Assembly (NCBI GenBank): GCA_030607345.1
Contig: JAUWKC010000034.1
Span: 1-9,330 of the forward strand
Length of the DNA stretch: 9,330 nt
Reading direction: 5' to 3'
Origin: Planctomycetota bacterium
Lineage (GTDB): Bacteria; Planctomycetota; Phycisphaerae; Sedimentisphaerales; SG8-4
Position numbers and translations under genes: made by a program. Under the pieces are notes generated by a model, which was given only the letters and a program-made list of their open reading frames with translations, had not been told where the DNA came from and did no database searches. Every line of letters begins with the position of its first letter. Positions within the stretch are counted from its first letter, which is position 1. This document shows positions 8,180-9,330 of this stretch, piece after piece.

Positions 8180-9330
8180 TTAGCTCATCACGACTTCAAT
8201 CCGCTCTCCCGCTTTCAATACCACGTCGGCGGCGAGCGAGACAAGCACCTTTTTGTTTTCCAGGTCGCCGGTGCCTTCCACCGGCTGGTCGTTCACGGTC
8301 ACTTTCACCGACTGTGGAGTCTTGCCGGCCGGCATGGCAAAGGCGAGGCTGCGCAACCGCAACTGACCCCATTTAACTTCGATGGTCTCGTGCTGCATCG
8401 CGCCGGCGGTCTTTTGCGTGAACGTGCCCCACCCCTCTGCGCTGGTGAACGCCGCCTTGAAGTTCTCCGGCGTCAGACGCGGCGCAAAGCCTATGTGCCC
8501 TTTCGGTCCGTGATACTCGAAGCCGCACATGGCAGTGAACACGCCGTAGACAGCCATGCAGCGCACGTAGTGGTCGCCGCACTCGACTTCGTTCCACGGA
8601 TTGCGCCGAGAGGCGTGGTAGCGGTCGTGGATGCTGCGCGTTACAGCCAGACCCTCGAGCAAAAGGTTCTCCCACACCATGCCGGCAGCAGCTTCATACT
8701 CATAACCGCTCTGGCACTCGTTGAAATACATCTCCGCCCAGAAAGGCTTCGGACCAAGCACTTCCTGGCGATTGCCCTTCGGGAAAGTGCAGATAAGCAG
8801 CCCGCCCTCACCGGGCAGCGCGTACCATCGGCCCGTCTTGAACACGTCACGATATGGGCCGACATCGGGCGTGAAGTTGTACCGCCATACGGACTGCAGC
8901 GCCTTTTTCGTTTTTTCCGCGTCGAAGAGGCGGCCCAGCCCGACCTGGAACGCCCAGTTCTGACCCATCACCTGGTCTATCTCGCAGCCATTGCCGTAAG
9001 CGAAGGCGCCGGGGTGCTTCGGGGCGGGGATGTGGATGAAATATTCGCCGTTCCACAGCAACTCGACGAAACGCTTGCGCCCGACTTGGCAGATGCCGCG
9101 GCACCGCCTGGCGAAATCAGCGTCACCCATTTCTTTGGCCATCTCTTGGCCGGCACGCAGCGAGGCCAGGTAAAGCGAGGACAGCCACGAGGACGCGCCA
9201 TAAAGGTCCATGTCGAGTGTGTGGCCCTGACGCCCTTCGAGGATGCCGTCACCGTTGGCGTCCTCCTTGATGAGAAACTCCAGCGCCTTCTTTACGCGGG
9301 GCCAGATGCGGCGCAGGAAGGCGTCGTCCG
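8180..9330 (-). CDS. GH116 family glycoside hydrolase (DUF608/GBA2-like), 5' partial
   Basis: The minus-strand frame is open from the right edge to TAA at 8180-8182, giving 382 residues of the C-terminal part. The ATG at 9211 is internal: the frame continues upstream with matching family sequence (FLRRIWPRVKKALEF, then DANGDGILEG near 9236-9262). GH116 enzymes are retaining beta-glucosidases, beta-xylosidases or glucosylceramidases. It aligns with human GBA2 over the alpha-barrel (WP..ALEF, YGASSWLSSLYLASL, ELLWNGEYF). EIDQVMGQNWAFQ matches the GBA2 segment holding acid/base D677, so the aspartate at codon 8975-8977 is the likely acid/base. The nucleophile glutamate (GBA2 E527) lies outside the window. 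About the last 110 residues form a beta-rich tail after GHIGFAPRL. Signal peptide and exact substrate cannot be judged. Sampled stretches are more GC-rich (about 63-65%) than the neighbouring gene. It converges with the sialidase-like gene across 9 bp. Confidence 0.9.
   Translation of the reverse strand, partial: DDAFLRRIWPRVKKALEFLIKEDANGDGILEGRQGHTLDMDLYGASSWLSSLYLASLRAGQEMAKEMGDADFARRCRGICQVGRKRFVELLWNGEYFIHIPAPKHPGAFAYGNGCEIDQVMGQNWAFQVGLGRLFDAEKTKKALQSVWRYNFTPDVGPYRDVFKTGRWYALPGEGGLLICTFPKGNRQEVLGPKPFWAEMYFNECQSGYEYEAAAGMVWENLLLEGLAVTRSIHDRYHASRRNPWNEVECGDHYVRCMAVYGVFTAMCGFEYHGPKGHIGFAPRLTPENFKAAFTSAEGWGTFTQKTAGAMQHETIEVKWGQLRLRSLAFAMPAGKTPQSVKVTVNDQPVEGTGDLENKKVLVSLAADVVLKAGERIEVVMS

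Noticed and set aside
9209..9211. ATG as a start for the GH116 gene
   Set aside because: The frame continues upstream to the window edge with sequence that aligns to GH116 relatives, so this methionine is internal.

Overview
The window looks like chromosomal DNA from a Planctomycetota-type bacterium, perhaps a Phycisphaerae relative. This is an inference from gene content: an exported protein joining a formylglycine-generating-enzyme-like (SUMF1) domain to an Asp-box sialidase-like domain, a secreted HpcH/HpaI-type aldolase, a GH116 glycosidase and a small RRM/RGG RNA-binding protein. No rRNA, tRNA, mobile element or CRISPR array was found.

Layout. (1) Positions 1-3063, minus strand: ligA (NAD-dependent DNA ligase) is followed after 11 bp by ribD (riboflavin biosynthesis). 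ribD runs off the left edge and is cut at its 3' end. ligA has a promoter with 17-bp spacing almost touching its ATG, so its mRNA is probably leaderless. (2) Positions 3064-3582: a 0.5-kb region without a confident gene. It holds the ligA promoter side and, on the plus strand, a good sigma70-like promoter with a predicted 370-nt leader. The leader carries a perfect 8-bp hairpin and one possible 41-codon ORF, and leads into the RRM gene (3583-3927). (3) The RRM gene ends in a hairpin plus T-tract that overlaps the last codons of the convergent aldolase gene (3973-4995, minus). (4) A 349-bp divergent intergenic region separates the aldolase from a 941-residue exported three-part protein (5345-8170, plus). 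(5) Nine bases further on, a convergent GH116 glycosidase gene (8180-9330, minus) runs off the right edge and lacks its N-terminus.

How the genes relate. The left half is housekeeping (DNA replication and repair, flavin synthesis, RNA binding). The right half is outward-facing carbohydrate metabolism: a sialidase-like exported enzyme, a probable periplasmic lipoprotein aldolase of the family that cleaves 2-keto-3-deoxy acids, and a beta-glycosidase-family enzyme. The divergent aldolase and sialidase-like pair may handle a keto-acid sugar outside the cytoplasm, but this is a hypothesis. No clearly new multi-gene system is visible. The most interesting items are the exported aldolase, the SUMF1-like domain without catalytic cysteines, the long structured leader of the RRM gene and the leaderless ligA promoter.
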